DNA from: an uncultured Eubacterium sp.
GTDB taxonomy: Bacteria > Bacillota > Clostridia > Lachnospirales > Lachnospiraceae
Assembly (NCBI GenBank): GCA_910584795.1
Contig: CAJUBZ010000009.1
Location: 1-64,000 of the forward strand
Length of the DNA stretch: 64,000 bases
Direction of reading: 5' to 3'
Shown: piece by piece, positions 9,157 to 18,289 of the stretch
Numbering within the stretch: the first letter of the stretch is position 1
How the letters are laid out: the number at the start of each line of letters is the position of its first letter
The notes under the pieces: model-generated
Told to the model about the DNA's origin: nothing
The model's database searches: none
What the model saw: only the letters and a program-made list of their open reading frames with translations
Translations under genes and position numbers: made by a program

Positions 9157-11439
9157 TTAACTGCTTGTTCGCTCAATATCAATAATGCTGTCAATCGTTC
9201 TGATTTTTGCAATCAGACTGTTGAGTTCCTCGGTACCCTGAATCGCAAATGTCATGGCAATTGTTGCAATATCTGACTTGCTTGTTCTACTGTTAATACT
9301 ATTCACATTGATATTTCTCTCAGTAAATATCTTTGACAAATCTGTAAGAATACCCACACGATTGTTGGCATAAATAACAATCTCTGTCATATATCTTCCA
9401 TCCTGCTGTCCCTCATCGGCAGCCCAGCTGGCTTCTATCAATCTGACTCTCTCAATGTCCGGCAGATTGATGATATTAATACAATCTGTTCTATGAATAG
9501 AGACACCTCTTCCTCTGGTAACAAATCCAACAATCTCATCTCCCGGAACAGGACTACAGCATTTTGAGAAACGCACTGCCACATCATCCATACCTTCAAC
9601 AATAATGCCGCTCTTAGAGCCATTTCTTCTGTTTTCATTATTATTTTTGGAAGTATTAGCAGCATTTATAATATCCTCATCTGTAATCTGCACTACATGT
9701 TCTTTTTCATATTCTGACACCAGTTTATTAACAATCTGTCCTTCTTTCAAACCACCATGTCCAACAGATGCCGTAAGAGAATCCCAATCTTTATAACTAT
9801 ATTTCAGACGAACTCTTTCCATATATTCAGGCTTTAAGATATCTGATAAGGTGATTCCCTTTGCCTTGCAGTACTTTTCAATGAGTTCCTTTCCCTTAGA
9901 AATATTTTCTTCTTTATTCTGTTGTTTGAACCAGATATTTATCTTATTTTTTGCCTGCGTACTTTTAACAATTTTCAACCAGTCCATACTTGGTCCGGTT
10001 GAATTATTGGATGTAACAACTTCTACTCTGTCACCATTTTGAATCTTATAGTCAATGTTGACCATCTTTCCATTGACTCTGGCACCTACCATCTTATTTC
10101 CTACAGCACTATGAATACTGTATGCAAAATCAATCGGCGTGGAACCACTTGGAAGATTTTTTACATCTCCATTCGGTGTAAAACAATACACCCTCTCAGA
10201 GAACATATTCAAATCATCTTTTAATAAATCAATAAATTCATGATTGTCTGACAAATCTCTCTGCCATTCAAGAATCTGTCTCAGCCAGGCAATCTTCTGT
10301 TCCTCATTATCACTATCACCTGTGATGTTTTCTTTGTATTTCCAATGTGCTGCGATACCATACTCTGCAGTTTTGTGCATCTCAAATGTACGTATCTGTA
10401 TTTCAAAAGGCTGACCATTTGGTCCAATCAAAGTCGTATGAAGAGACTGATACATATTTTGTTTTGGCATAGCAATATAATCCTTAAAACGTCCAGGTAC
10501 CGGTGTATATTTCTCATGAATGATTCCTAATGCGCCATAACATTCCATTACATTGTCCACAATAATACGTACTGCAAAAACATCATAAATCTGGTCTAAT
10601 GTCTTACTCTGCATTGCCATCTTTTTATAAATGCTAAAATAATGCTTTACTCTTCCATCTATTGTAGCCTTAATTCCTGCCTTTTCAATATGTCCTGCTA
10701 CCTCTGCAATCAGATTGCTCATAAACTCTTCTCTATGTTCCAAACGTTCATGAACCCCTACTACCAGTTCACGATATTTATCCGGTTCTAAATATCTCAG
10801 AGCAAGATCATCTAACTCAATCTTAATTTTAGAAATACCGAGTCTGTCCGCAATTGGTGCATAGATATCCATAGTTTCTTTGGATTTTTCCTTCTGCTTT
10901 TCTGGTGTCATATACATTAATGTACGCATATTATGCAGTCTGTCCGCCAGTTTAATCAAAATAACCCTGATATCCTTTGCCATAGCAAGAAACATTTTCC
11001 TGAGGTTTTCTGCCTGTTTTTCTACTTTGTCTACATCATAATCTAATTTGGTAAGTTTCGTAACACCATCTACCAGATCGGTTACCTCTTCGCCAAACTC
11101 CTGTATCATTACTTCTCTTGTTACTGAAGTATCCTCCATCACATCATGAAGAAGCCCCGCCATAATTGATTCTTTATCCAACTCCAAATCAGCCAGAATC
11201 AAAGCTGTATGAAGTGGATGAATAATATATGGTTCACCGGATTTCCTTCTTTGATCTCCATGAGATGCTCTGGCAAAATTATATGCTTTCTCAATCATCT
11301 GCAGTTCATCTGCTGATGGATGATAATGTTTAATTTTCTCATTCAGTCTTGCATAGAGTTCTTCCGGTGTTGCCTGTTCCTCTTCTTTTGGAATGACACC
11401 ATGATTTTCAATTTTAATGTTCATATTATTTTCAGCCAT
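9157..11439 (-). CDS. rel: Bifunctional (p)ppGpp synthetase/hydrolase
   Basis: 760 residues. It makes and degrades the stringent-response alarmone (p)ppGpp. Order: HD hydrolase domain (HPLHTALILADL, then LLHDVMEDT with His98-Asp99), synthetase domain (GRFKDYIAMPKQNMYQSLHT), TGS domain (VYCFTPNGDVKNLPSGSTPI), a zinc-finger/helical region with KCCSPVPGDEIVGF, and a C-terminal ACT domain (RYMTEIVIYANNRVGILTDL). The RFKD form is the one found in bifunctional Rel rather than synthetase-only RelA (EXDD). AAAGGA precedes the ATG. It follows apt by 12 bases, the common recJ-apt-rel order. Confidence 0.97.
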   Translation of the reverse strand: MAENNMNIKIENHGVIPKEEEQATPEELYARLNEKIKHYHPSADELQMIEKAYNFARASHGDQRRKSGEPYIIHPLHTALILADLELDKESIMAGLLHDVMEDTSVTREVMIQEFGEEVTDLVDGVTKLTKLDYDVDKVEKQAENLRKMFLAMAKDIRVILIKLADRLHNMRTLMYMTPEKQKEKSKETMDIYAPIADRLGISKIKIELDDLALRYLEPDKYRELVVGVHERLEHREEFMSNLIAEVAGHIEKAGIKATIDGRVKHYFSIYKKMAMQSKTLDQIYDVFAVRIIVDNVMECYGALGIIHEKYTPVPGRFKDYIAMPKQNMYQSLHTTLIGPNGQPFEIQIRTFEMHKTAEYGIAAHWKYKENITGDSDNEEQKIAWLRQILEWQRDLSDNHEFIDLLKDDLNMFSERVYCFTPNGDVKNLPSGSTPIDFAYSIHSAVGNKMVGARVNGKMVNIDYKIQNGDRVEVVTSNNSTGPSMDWLKIVKSTQAKNKINIWFKQQNKEENISKGKELIEKYCKAKGITLSDILKPEYMERVRLKYSYKDWDSLTASVGHGGLKEGQIVNKLVSEYEKEHVVQITDEDIINAANTSKNNNENRRNGSKSGIIVEGMDDVAVRFSKCCSPVPGDEIVGFVTRGRGVSIHRTDCINIINLPDIERVRLIEASWAADEGQQDGRYMTEIVIYANNRVGILTDLSKIFTERNINVNSINSRTSKSDIATIAMTFAIQGTEELNSLIAKIRTIDSIIDIERTSS

Positions 11440-11451
11440 ATTAAAATTCCT

Positions 11452-11976
11452 TTATTTTCCTTCATAAGTTACAACTGCATCTACTCTGTAATCTGAAAGT
11501 TTTTCCCTACCCTTTAATCCTGCTAGTTCCACTAAAAACAAATTATCAACGACTTCTCCTCCAAGGCGTTCAATCAACTTAATTGCCGCCTCTATTGTGC
11601 CTCCTGTTGCAATCAAATCATCTACCAACACCACTTTCTGCCCTGGCTTGATAGCATCTGTGTGTATTTCAATTTCAGCCTGACCATATTCCAAATCATA
11701 GCTTTCAGATATTGTTTTACAAGGAAGTTTTCCTTTTTTTCGAACTAAAACAAAAGATTTTCCAAGTAAATATGCAATCGGCATTCCAAAAATAAATCCT
11801 CTTGCCTCCAGTCCTACAACCACATCAAAATCCAAATCTTTCAGTTTTTCTGCCATGGAATCTATGGCAATCTTTAAACCTTCCGGATTCTGGGTCACAG
11901 TGGTAATATCTCTAAATATAATACCCGGTTCAGGAAAATCGGGTATACTTCTTATATATTTTTCTACTTCATGCAT
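11452..11976 (-). CDS. apt: Adenine phosphoribosyltransferase
   Basis: 174 residues, the family's normal size. It salvages adenine to AMP using PRPP. The PRPP-binding loop VVLVDDLIATGGT is at residues 115-127; the N-terminal IPDFPEPGIIFRDIT and VVGLEARGFIFG motifs are both typical of Apt. GGAGG precedes the ATG. It is flanked by recJ upstream and rel downstream, which may link purine salvage to alarmone supply, although the order is simply conserved in Firmicutes. Confidence 0.97.
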   Translation of the reverse strand: MHEVEKYIRSIPDFPEPGIIFRDITTVTQNPEGLKIAIDSMAEKLKDLDFDVVVGLEARGFIFGMPIAYLLGKSFVLVRKKGKLPCKTISESYDLEYGQAEIEIHTDAIKPGQKVVLVDDLIATGGTIEAAIKLIERLGGEVVDNLFLVELAGLKGREKLSDYRVDAVVTYEGK

Positions 11977-12001
11977 CTTTCGTTCCTCCTTTTATCTGCT
12001 A

Positions 12002-13756
12002 TTAACAAAATCTGTCTATAATAATCTGTATCTGGCTCTTTCCATTATATTCATTTATTTTAGGATAATATGTAGCCATTATTTCTATATTGTTTTTCTC
12101 TCCTTTTAACGCCTTGTCAATTTCTGATTGTCCGAATTTACGTTTTACAAATGCCATAAAATCCATCGCTCTGCCAAATATCATGGCAGTCATTTGATAA
12201 TAATTCGTATTTTCAATGGTCAAGCGCAACACATTTCCGGTTTTTCCTAGTATCTGAATCTTATTAACTTTTAGATTTTTTTCTGCAAAAACCGGTTTCT
12301 CATTGCCTTTTCCATACGGACCTATGACTTTTAATTCATCTATCATATTCATTGTAACACATTCTAAAGGCAGTTGCATGTCAATCCATACTTTTAAATA
12401 TAAATCTTCTTCTGTCAAATTACAATTTTCATTCAGTTTTTTTCTCAAAATATCTATATTTTCTTTTGGCAGCGACACACCCGCCGCCATTTTATGACCA
12501 CCGAATTTTGTAAATAATTCTTTTACTTTGGACAGTTCTTCATGCATATCATAGTTTTCAATGGAACGACCGGAACCTTTCACACCATCCATTGCATCTG
12601 TCAATACAAGTACCGGTTTGTGGAACTGTTCTCTGACTCTTCCGGCAATAATTCCCGCAATACTTTCGTGACAATCTTCCAAGTAGATAACTAATACTAT
12701 TTCATCACTCTGCTCTGCAATTCTGACTGCTTCTTTTGTTCCTGTTTCTGTCAGTTCTTTTCTCTCATCATTTAGTCTTTTCAACTTTTCTGCCAAGGTA
12801 AATGCAACTTCTTTATCCTGACATTCTAAAAGCTCCATTGCTTTTTTTGCAGTATCCAACCTTCCGCTGGCATTCAGACAAGGTCCCAAAACAAAACCAA
12901 AGTGGTATGCATCAATGTTTCTTTTATCCACTTTACATACATCCATTAATGCATTAATTCCTATATCATTATTCGTTCTTAACGCCTCTATCCCCGCCTT
13001 TACAATGATTCTGTTTTCTCCTTGTAACTCCATCACATCACAGACTGTTGCCATCGCAGCATATGGAAGAAGCCCTCTGACATAATTCTTTCCTCTATCC
13101 ATGGATTCAAACAATGCAGACATCAGTTGATAGGAAACCATTGCACCACATAATTCCTTAAAAGGATATACGCACTCTTTTTGCTTTTGATTTATAATAG
13201 CATCTGCTTTTGGTAAAATATATTTTTTTCCATCATCTGTTTCCTCAAACACCACTTCATGATGATCTGTCACTACAACTGTCATCCCTAAAGACTTTGC
13301 ATATTCAATTTGGCTTATGGCTGCAATTCCATTGTCACAGGTTAGAATCGTGTCGATTCCATCTTCATAAGCCTGCTTTATCAGTTTTTCATTAATGCCA
13401 TAACCGTCTTCGATTCGATGAGGAACCACAATATCAACCATTGCTCTAAGCTCTTTGAGACAAGAATGTAATATATAGCCGGAACAAATTCCATCCACAT
13501 CATAATCACAAATAATTCTTATTTTACTCTCATCGCTGATTTTTATTTTAAGAATATCCACTGCCTTATCCATATCTTTGAACAGCCATGGAGAACTGAG
13601 ATTATCAGTGTTTCCCCTGAGATATTTTTCAATATTTTCGTCACCCACAATATCTCTGTTTCTAATTAATCTTGCCGTAATTTTACTAATATTAAATTTT
13701 CGTGATATTTCTTCAAAATCTGCTTTTTTTGTCTGCAGATACCACTTTTCATTCAT
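12002..13756 (-). CDS. recJ: Single-stranded-DNA-specific exonuclease RecJ
   Basis: 584 residues starting MNEKWYLQTKK; GGAGAATATT supports this ATG over one six codons earlier. It is a 5'-3' single-strand DNA exonuclease for repair and recombination. DHH phosphoesterase motifs: CDYDVDGICSGY (about residues 83-94), DNGIAA, VVTDHHEV, and the DHHA1 motif GGHKMAAG. A C-terminal OB-fold follows, as in the standard RecJ layout. It lies between secDF, from which it is separated by a hairpin, and apt. Confidence 0.96.
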   Translation of the reverse strand: MNEKWYLQTKKADFEEISRKFNISKITARLIRNRDIVGDENIEKYLRGNTDNLSSPWLFKDMDKAVDILKIKISDESKIRIICDYDVDGICSGYILHSCLKELRAMVDIVVPHRIEDGYGINEKLIKQAYEDGIDTILTCDNGIAAISQIEYAKSLGMTVVVTDHHEVVFEETDDGKKYILPKADAIINQKQKECVYPFKELCGAMVSYQLMSALFESMDRGKNYVRGLLPYAAMATVCDVMELQGENRIIVKAGIEALRTNNDIGINALMDVCKVDKRNIDAYHFGFVLGPCLNASGRLDTAKKAMELLECQDKEVAFTLAEKLKRLNDERKELTETGTKEAVRIAEQSDEIVLVIYLEDCHESIAGIIAGRVREQFHKPVLVLTDAMDGVKGSGRSIENYDMHEELSKVKELFTKFGGHKMAAGVSLPKENIDILRKKLNENCNLTEEDLYLKVWIDMQLPLECVTMNMIDELKVIGPYGKGNEKPVFAEKNLKVNKIQILGKTGNVLRLTIENTNYYQMTAMIFGRAMDFMAFVKRKFGQSEIDKALKGEKNNIEIMATYYPKINEYNGKSQIQIIIDRFC

Positions 13757-13777
13757 AATATTCTCCATAAGCAAAGA

Positions 13778-13806
13778 ACGGTATCACCCGGGTAAGGTGA
13801 TACCGT
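13778..13806 (-). terminator. Hairpin between secDF and recJ
   Basis: An 11-bp perfect stem (13778-13788 with 13796-13806) with a 7-base loop lies right after secDF and ends about 20 bases before the recJ start. The following minus-strand bases are only partly T-rich, so it may be a leaky terminator, an mRNA 3'-end stabiliser or a processing site. Confidence 0.5.
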
Positions 13807-13821
13807 CCACTTTAACTCTGA

Positions 13822-16077
13822 TTATTTATCGTATTTCTTACCCTTCATGATATACCATAATGCACCAGTAATAAATACTGATGAATAAGCACCTGCTACG
13901 ATACCTACCATTAATGGTAATGTAAATTCTCTAATAGATGAAACACCCATTACGAAAATCATAAATACCATGATAAATGTTGTTAATGAAGTATAAATAC
14001 TTCTTGTAAGTGTCTGGGTAATACTTTCATCAATCTTCTGAATCATTGTATCACCACGTTTCATAATCTCTTTATTTTCTCTAATTCTGTCAAAGATTAC
14101 AATTGTCGCATTAATTGAGTAACCTACAATGGTAAGCAGACATGCAATAAATGTAGTACCTACTGTAACTCTTGATAATGCATAGAATCCTACAACAATA
14201 AGTACATCATGTACTAATGCAATAACAGCAGCTATAGCAAAATGTACATTCTTAAATCTTAACCAAATATAAATCAACATACAGATTGTTGCGAAAATTG
14301 TTGCCAATACAGCATCTCTTCTCATCTCAGAACTGATTGTATCTGAAATTTCTGTATCATTAAAGTTCTGTTTGTTATCCTTTGCCTGGTACTTATCAAT
14401 TAACATTTTCTTGAAGTTGTCCATTTCATCACTTTCAAGTTTTTTCGTCTTAATTGTGAAAAGCCCTTTTGTATTTGTATCTTTCTGTCCCTGAATGTCC
14501 TTTGTACCAAGTACTTTTTCGATTTCCGGTTTGATAGTGTCATTAAACTCATCAATTGTGTAGTCTTTATCAAACTGTACCTGAATAGAAGTACCCCCCT
14601 TAAACTCAATACTTAAATCAAATGCACCATTTCCTTTTGCAGAGTTAAATACAATACCGCCAAGTCCGATTACAATTACAGCAATTGAAATTGCAAAACA
14701 AACCATTCTCTTTTCAACAAATTTAATTGTCTTTTTAACTTTTTCTTTACCATAGAATGCAGGTTTCTGGAATCCCATATAGTAAAGCATCCATACAAGT
14801 CCTCTTGAAACAACAAGAGATGTAAATAACTGAATGAAAATACCAATTGCAAGAGTTGTTGCAAATCCTCTAACTGTTCCGGAACCTCTCCAAAGAAGAA
14901 CTAATGCAGCAATTAATGTTGTGATATTACCATCAACAATGGCTGATGTAGCTTTCTTAAATCCGATTCTAATGGCACTCTTAACTGTCTTTCCTGCAGC
15001 AATCTCCTCTCTGATACGGGCGTAAATAATAACATTTGCATCTACAGCCATACCAATATTCAAGATAATACCTGCAATACCTGGAAGTGTTAATGTTAAA
15101 TCAAATCCATTTAATGCAAGAAGCATTAATTCAATATATGAAATCAAAGCAAATCCTGCAGCAAGTCCAGGAATTCTGTATACAGCCAGCAGGAATAGAA
15201 TAATGATTATAAATCCAATAAAACCTGCCTGGATACTCTTTGATAAAGCATCGTTTCCTAACTGTGCACTCTGTACGCTATGGCTTAATTCTTCAAGTTT
15301 TAAATCAAGAGAACCAATCTTGATATTAGAAGCAAGCTGTTCTGCTTCTTCCAATGTAAAACCTCCTGAGATTTCTGCCTGTCCGCCTGTAATCGCCTGA
15401 TTAATGTTTGGATAGCTCAATACACTGTCATCATAAATAATGTAAGATGGCTGTCCAACATTCTGGCTTGTCATATCACCAAAAGCTTTTGTTCCTTTTG
15501 TGTCAAACTGAAGATTTACTACATTTTTTACCTGACCTCTGTCATCCTTTGTAGCCTGTCCTTCTGCACCTGATACAGTATCACCTGTCAGCCAGACTTT
15601 GTAATAACCATCAAACTGACTGTCTTTTTCATTCTTCAACTGAATGTATTCTTTGTCTTTCAACTGCTTCTTAGTCGGTGTTACACCACTCTCAGCCTTT
15701 GTACAGAAATAAAGAATACCCGGTTTTCCAAGTTCTTTTAAAACTGCATCTGCATCATATGCACCTGGAATTTCAACTGTGATTCTATCATCACCTACTT
15801 TGTAAGCCGTAGCTTCTGTACTGAAGTTTGCATGGATTCTTCTCTCCAGTTTTCCTCTTGTAGCTTCTAAAGCACTGGCATCTAAGCTGTCTCTATCCTC
15901 TTTCGCTACCTGATATGTAATACTTACACCACCTTTTAGGTCAAGACCCTGTGTAATATATTCTGCTTTACCACGATCTCCAATACCAAACATGATTACG
16001 TATCCTGCAAAAGCAAGTACGGCAAGAGAAATTATAAATGCAATAATCCCCTTTGATTTGTTCATTTTAATTTTCAT
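13822..16077 (-). CDS. secDF: Protein translocase subunit SecDF (fused)
   Basis: 751 residues with two six-helix halves. The SecD half starts with an anchor helix and a long extracytoplasmic domain (YITQGLDLKGGVSITYQV), followed by helices containing VDANVIIYARIREE. The SecF half starts near residue 455 (VCFAISIAVIVIGLGGIVF), carries FDLSIEFKGGTSIQVQF, and ends in helices with GYSINATIVIFDRIREN. SecDF uses the proton or sodium gradient to pull exported proteins across the membrane. The single-chain fusion is common in Lachnospiraceae and Bacillus. AGAGG precedes the ATG, 14 bases after scfB. Confidence 0.96.
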   Translation of the reverse strand: MKIKMNKSKGIIAFIISLAVLAFAGYVIMFGIGDRGKAEYITQGLDLKGGVSITYQVAKEDRDSLDASALEATRGKLERRIHANFSTEATAYKVGDDRITVEIPGAYDADAVLKELGKPGILYFCTKAESGVTPTKKQLKDKEYIQLKNEKDSQFDGYYKVWLTGDTVSGAEGQATKDDRGQVKNVVNLQFDTKGTKAFGDMTSQNVGQPSYIIYDDSVLSYPNINQAITGGQAEISGGFTLEEAEQLASNIKIGSLDLKLEELSHSVQSAQLGNDALSKSIQAGFIGFIIIILFLLAVYRIPGLAAGFALISYIELMLLALNGFDLTLTLPGIAGIILNIGMAVDANVIIYARIREEIAAGKTVKSAIRIGFKKATSAIVDGNITTLIAALVLLWRGSGTVRGFATTLAIGIFIQLFTSLVVSRGLVWMLYYMGFQKPAFYGKEKVKKTIKFVEKRMVCFAISIAVIVIGLGGIVFNSAKGNGAFDLSIEFKGGTSIQVQFDKDYTIDEFNDTIKPEIEKVLGTKDIQGQKDTNTKGLFTIKTKKLESDEMDNFKKMLIDKYQAKDNKQNFNDTEISDTISSEMRRDAVLATIFATICMLIYIWLRFKNVHFAIAAVIALVHDVLIVVGFYALSRVTVGTTFIACLLTIVGYSINATIVIFDRIRENKEIMKRGDTMIQKIDESITQTLTRSIYTSLTTFIMVFMIFVMGVSSIREFTLPLMVGIVAGAYSSVFITGALWYIMKGKKYDK

Positions 16078-16091
16078 CTTTTACCTCTTTC

Positions 16092-17459
16092 TTATTGGTC
16101 AGCATCATCCGCTAATGCTGCCTTTATCATTATTGAGCATTCCACTCTTTTTTTCTGCATTTCACATCCTATATCATAAGCATCATGAATGGTGCCGTGG
16201 AAATTATAGGAATTCGCTGCACATCCGCCGCTGCAATAAAACTTTGCAAAGCAGTTTTTGCATTTTTCTTTAGAATATACATTACAGTTACTAAATGTTC
16301 CAACAAGGTCATCTCTTGTAATTCCATCATCTACATTTCCCATCAGGAAATCCTCATCGCCAACAAACTGATGACAAGGGTAAAAATCTCCCCAAGGCGT
16401 AACTGCCAGATATTCTGTTCCTGAACCACATCCAGATAATCTTTTATATACACATGGTCCCTGATTTAAATCAATCATAAAGTGGAAAAAGTTAAAACCG
16501 TTTCCCTCTTTTTCTCTTTTGATATATTCTAAAGCCAATTTGTCATACTCTTCCATAATCTTTGGTAAATCCTGCTCTCTAATGGAGTATGGATCTTCCT
16601 CCGGACCTACAACCGGCTCTATAGACATCTGTTTGAATCCTAAATCAGCAAAATGTTTTACATCTTCTGAAAAGTCCAGATTATCACGTGTAAATGTTCC
16701 TCTTACATAATAGTCTGTCTGTTCTCTGCTGTCTGCAAGTTTCTGAAACTTCGGAACTATCAAATCATAACTTCCCTTTCCTGTACGGAATGGCCGCATA
16801 TTATCATTAACTTCTTTTCGCCCATCTAGGCTTAAAACAACATTCGACATTTCCTTATTCAGGTATTCCATAATTTCGTCATTCAATAATACACCATTGG
16901 TAGTCAGTGTAAAGCGGAATTTTTTATTATTCACCTCTTCCAGTGAACGACCATATTCCACTAACTGTTTTACGACGTCCCAGTTCATTAACGGTTCACC
17001 ACCGAAAAAGTCTACTTCCAGATTTACTCTATTGCCTGAATTTGCAACAAGAAAATCCAACGCTTTCTTTCCTACCTCAAAACTCATCAAAGCTCTTCTA
17101 CCATGATACTCTCCTTCTTCTGCAAAACAGTATTTGCAGGCAAGATTACAATCATGGGCAATATGAAGACACAACGCTTTTACTACTGTCTGACGTGTTT
17201 CTTTAAACTTCTCAACAAAAGGCTGATAAATATCTTCTGTAAACAGCTGTCCATCCTCTTTTAATTGTTTTACTTCTTCTATTACTTCTCTGATATCTTC
17301 CTCAGGATATTCCTGAACTAATTTCTCTACAATAGAATCCGCATCCAATTCTTCAAACAAAGAAATAACATCATATGTCACCTTGTCAACTACATGGACT
17401 GCTCCACTGTTGACATCAAGAACAATGTTATAACCATTGCTTTTATACTGATGAATCAC
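16092..17459 (-). CDS. scfB: SCIFF peptide maturase, radical SAM/SPASM
   Basis: 455 residues. It installs thioether crosslinks in the small SCIFF peptide encoded just upstream. An N-terminal RRE-like region (1-90) binds precursor in relatives. The radical SAM cluster is Cys104, Cys108 and Cys111 (DCNLACKYCFAEEG). A C-terminal SPASM/twitch region is rich in Cys (CGSGTEYLAVTPWGDFYPCH, then CKNCFAKFYCSGGC) for two auxiliary Fe-S clusters. It starts at GTG with GGGAGG upstream. The gene follows scfA and is followed closely by secDF, consistent with export-linked co-expression. Family and pairing are well established in Clostridia; the peptide's biological role is not known. Confidence 0.96.
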   Translation of the reverse strand: MIHQYKSNGYNIVLDVNSGAVHVVDKVTYDVISLFEELDADSIVEKLVQEYPEEDIREVIEEVKQLKEDGQLFTEDIYQPFVEKFKETRQTVVKALCLHIAHDCNLACKYCFAEEGEYHGRRALMSFEVGKKALDFLVANSGNRVNLEVDFFGGEPLMNWDVVKQLVEYGRSLEEVNNKKFRFTLTTNGVLLNDEIMEYLNKEMSNVVLSLDGRKEVNDNMRPFRTGKGSYDLIVPKFQKLADSREQTDYYVRGTFTRDNLDFSEDVKHFADLGFKQMSIEPVVGPEEDPYSIREQDLPKIMEEYDKLALEYIKREKEGNGFNFFHFMIDLNQGPCVYKRLSGCGSGTEYLAVTPWGDFYPCHQFVGDEDFLMGNVDDGITRDDLVGTFSNCNVYSKEKCKNCFAKFYCSGGCAANSYNFHGTIHDAYDIGCEMQKKRVECSIMIKAALADDADQ

Positions 17460-17488
17460 TGTATAACGTCCTCCCTTTTTAACGCACT

Positions 17489-17518
17489 ATAACAGAGTCG
17501 AAATTTCGGCTCTGTTAT
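17489..17518 (-). promoter_or_regulatory. Palindromic hairpin between scfA and scfB
   Basis: A 30-base near-perfect palindrome (arms 17489-17503 and 17504-17518, one mismatch) lies between the peptide gene and its maturase. It has no T-run on the minus strand, so it is not a standard terminator. It may attenuate or process the mRNA so that more peptide than enzyme is made. That function is inferred. Confidence 0.55.
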
Positions 17519-17544
17519 ATGTAAAATTCGTACAACTTATTTAC

Positions 17545-17685
17545 TTATTTATTTTCGCAAGTCTGGTTTCCAACTGTACATGATGTCTTACAAGCTGACT
17601 GACATGATGTCTGGCACTCACCACAACCGCCTTTCTTCATTGTATCCTTTAATGTTTTCTGATTTAATGTTTTAATATGTTTCAT
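17545..17685 (-). CDS. scfA: SCIFF ranthipeptide precursor
   Basis: 46-residue peptide with six cysteines at positions 21, 24, 28, 32, 36 and 43, the defining six-cysteines-in-forty-five pattern. It starts MKHIKTLNQKTLKDTMKKGG, a near-invariant leader in this family, and the cysteine region reads CGECQTSCQSACKTSC. GGAGG lies 6 bases before the ATG and a clear promoter lies upstream. It is the first gene of the string that continues through scfB and secDF. The maturase crosslinks cysteine thiols to other residues through thioether bonds. The peptide is nearly universal in Clostridia and its function is unknown. Confidence 0.97.
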   Translation of the reverse strand: MKHIKTLNQKTLKDTMKKGGCGECQTSCQSACKTSCTVGNQTCENK

Positions 17686-17741
17686 GGTATTCCTCCAATT
17701 ATTATTTACGCCTGATTACTCACACGCACAATTCTTACGTT

Positions 17742-17769
17742 ATTATAACACAATACGTCATTTTTTCAA
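17742..17769 (-). promoter_or_regulatory. Sigma-A-type promoter of scfA
   Basis: On the minus strand TTGAAA (17764-17769) and TATAAT (17742-17747) are 16 bases apart, about 57 bases before the scfA start. Confidence 0.75.
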
Positions 17770-17777
17770 ACTTTTTT

Positions 17778-18134
17778 TTAGCTAATCATTCCTCCAATTG
17801 TTCCTGCCACTACAGATACTACAAAACCACTGATAATACCCACTGTTCCTGTATCGATTCCCCCTTTTACAACCAATGCTATCACTGCAATAATTGCAAA
17901 ATAAATAACACCCGAAACTGCCCCCCAGATAAATTTCTGTTTTGTCATTACTTTTCCTATTATGTATCCGCCAATAAAAGTAGAAATTCCATAGATTGCT
18001 AAAATCATTACTTTTGTAATTGCAAAACTAGGAGTCATTCTCAAAACAATAAACGAAACTGCCGCAAGCAGTACCGCACTCACTATCATTTCAATTAATG
18101 TTTCTTTTAAAAATGTGACAATAATTTTATTCAT
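17778..18134 (-). CDS. TIGR04086 family membrane protein
   Basis: 118 residues from MNKIIVTFLKE; AGAGG precedes this ATG, and an in-frame ATG five codons upstream overlaps that signal. Four hydrophobic helices fill the chain (IVSAVLLAAVSFIVLRM; ILAIYGISTFIGGYIIGKVM; AVSGVIYFAIIAVIALVV; IISGFVVSVVAGTIGG). TIGR04086 proteins are known for sitting beside the SCIFF genes, as here (92 bases upstream of scfA). They have no assigned function; a role in export or sensing of the peptide is only a guess from context. Confidence 0.85.
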   Translation of the reverse strand: MNKIIVTFLKETLIEMIVSAVLLAAVSFIVLRMTPSFAITKVMILAIYGISTFIGGYIIGKVMTKQKFIWGAVSGVIYFAIIAVIALVVKGGIDTGTVGIISGFVVSVVAGTIGGMIS

Positions 18135-18202
18135 TGTATACCTCTTCATTTTATTTCATATAATAATTTATATTTTAAATTCGTATATTTTATTACGGAT
18201 TC

Positions 18203-18231
18203 TTGACTTTAATATTATGTTTTTGTACAAT
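18203..18231 (+). promoter_or_regulatory. Sigma-A-type promoter of the CorC/HlyC gene
   Basis: TTGACT (18203-18208) and TACAAT (18226-18231) are spaced by 17 bases, about 58 bases before the start codon. It is divergent from the TIGR04086 gene. Confidence 0.75.
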
Positions 18232-18289
18232 CTCAAGTAGCAAGTTAAACAAAATGGACTTGAAATATAATTTTTTAAAGGAGAACTTT

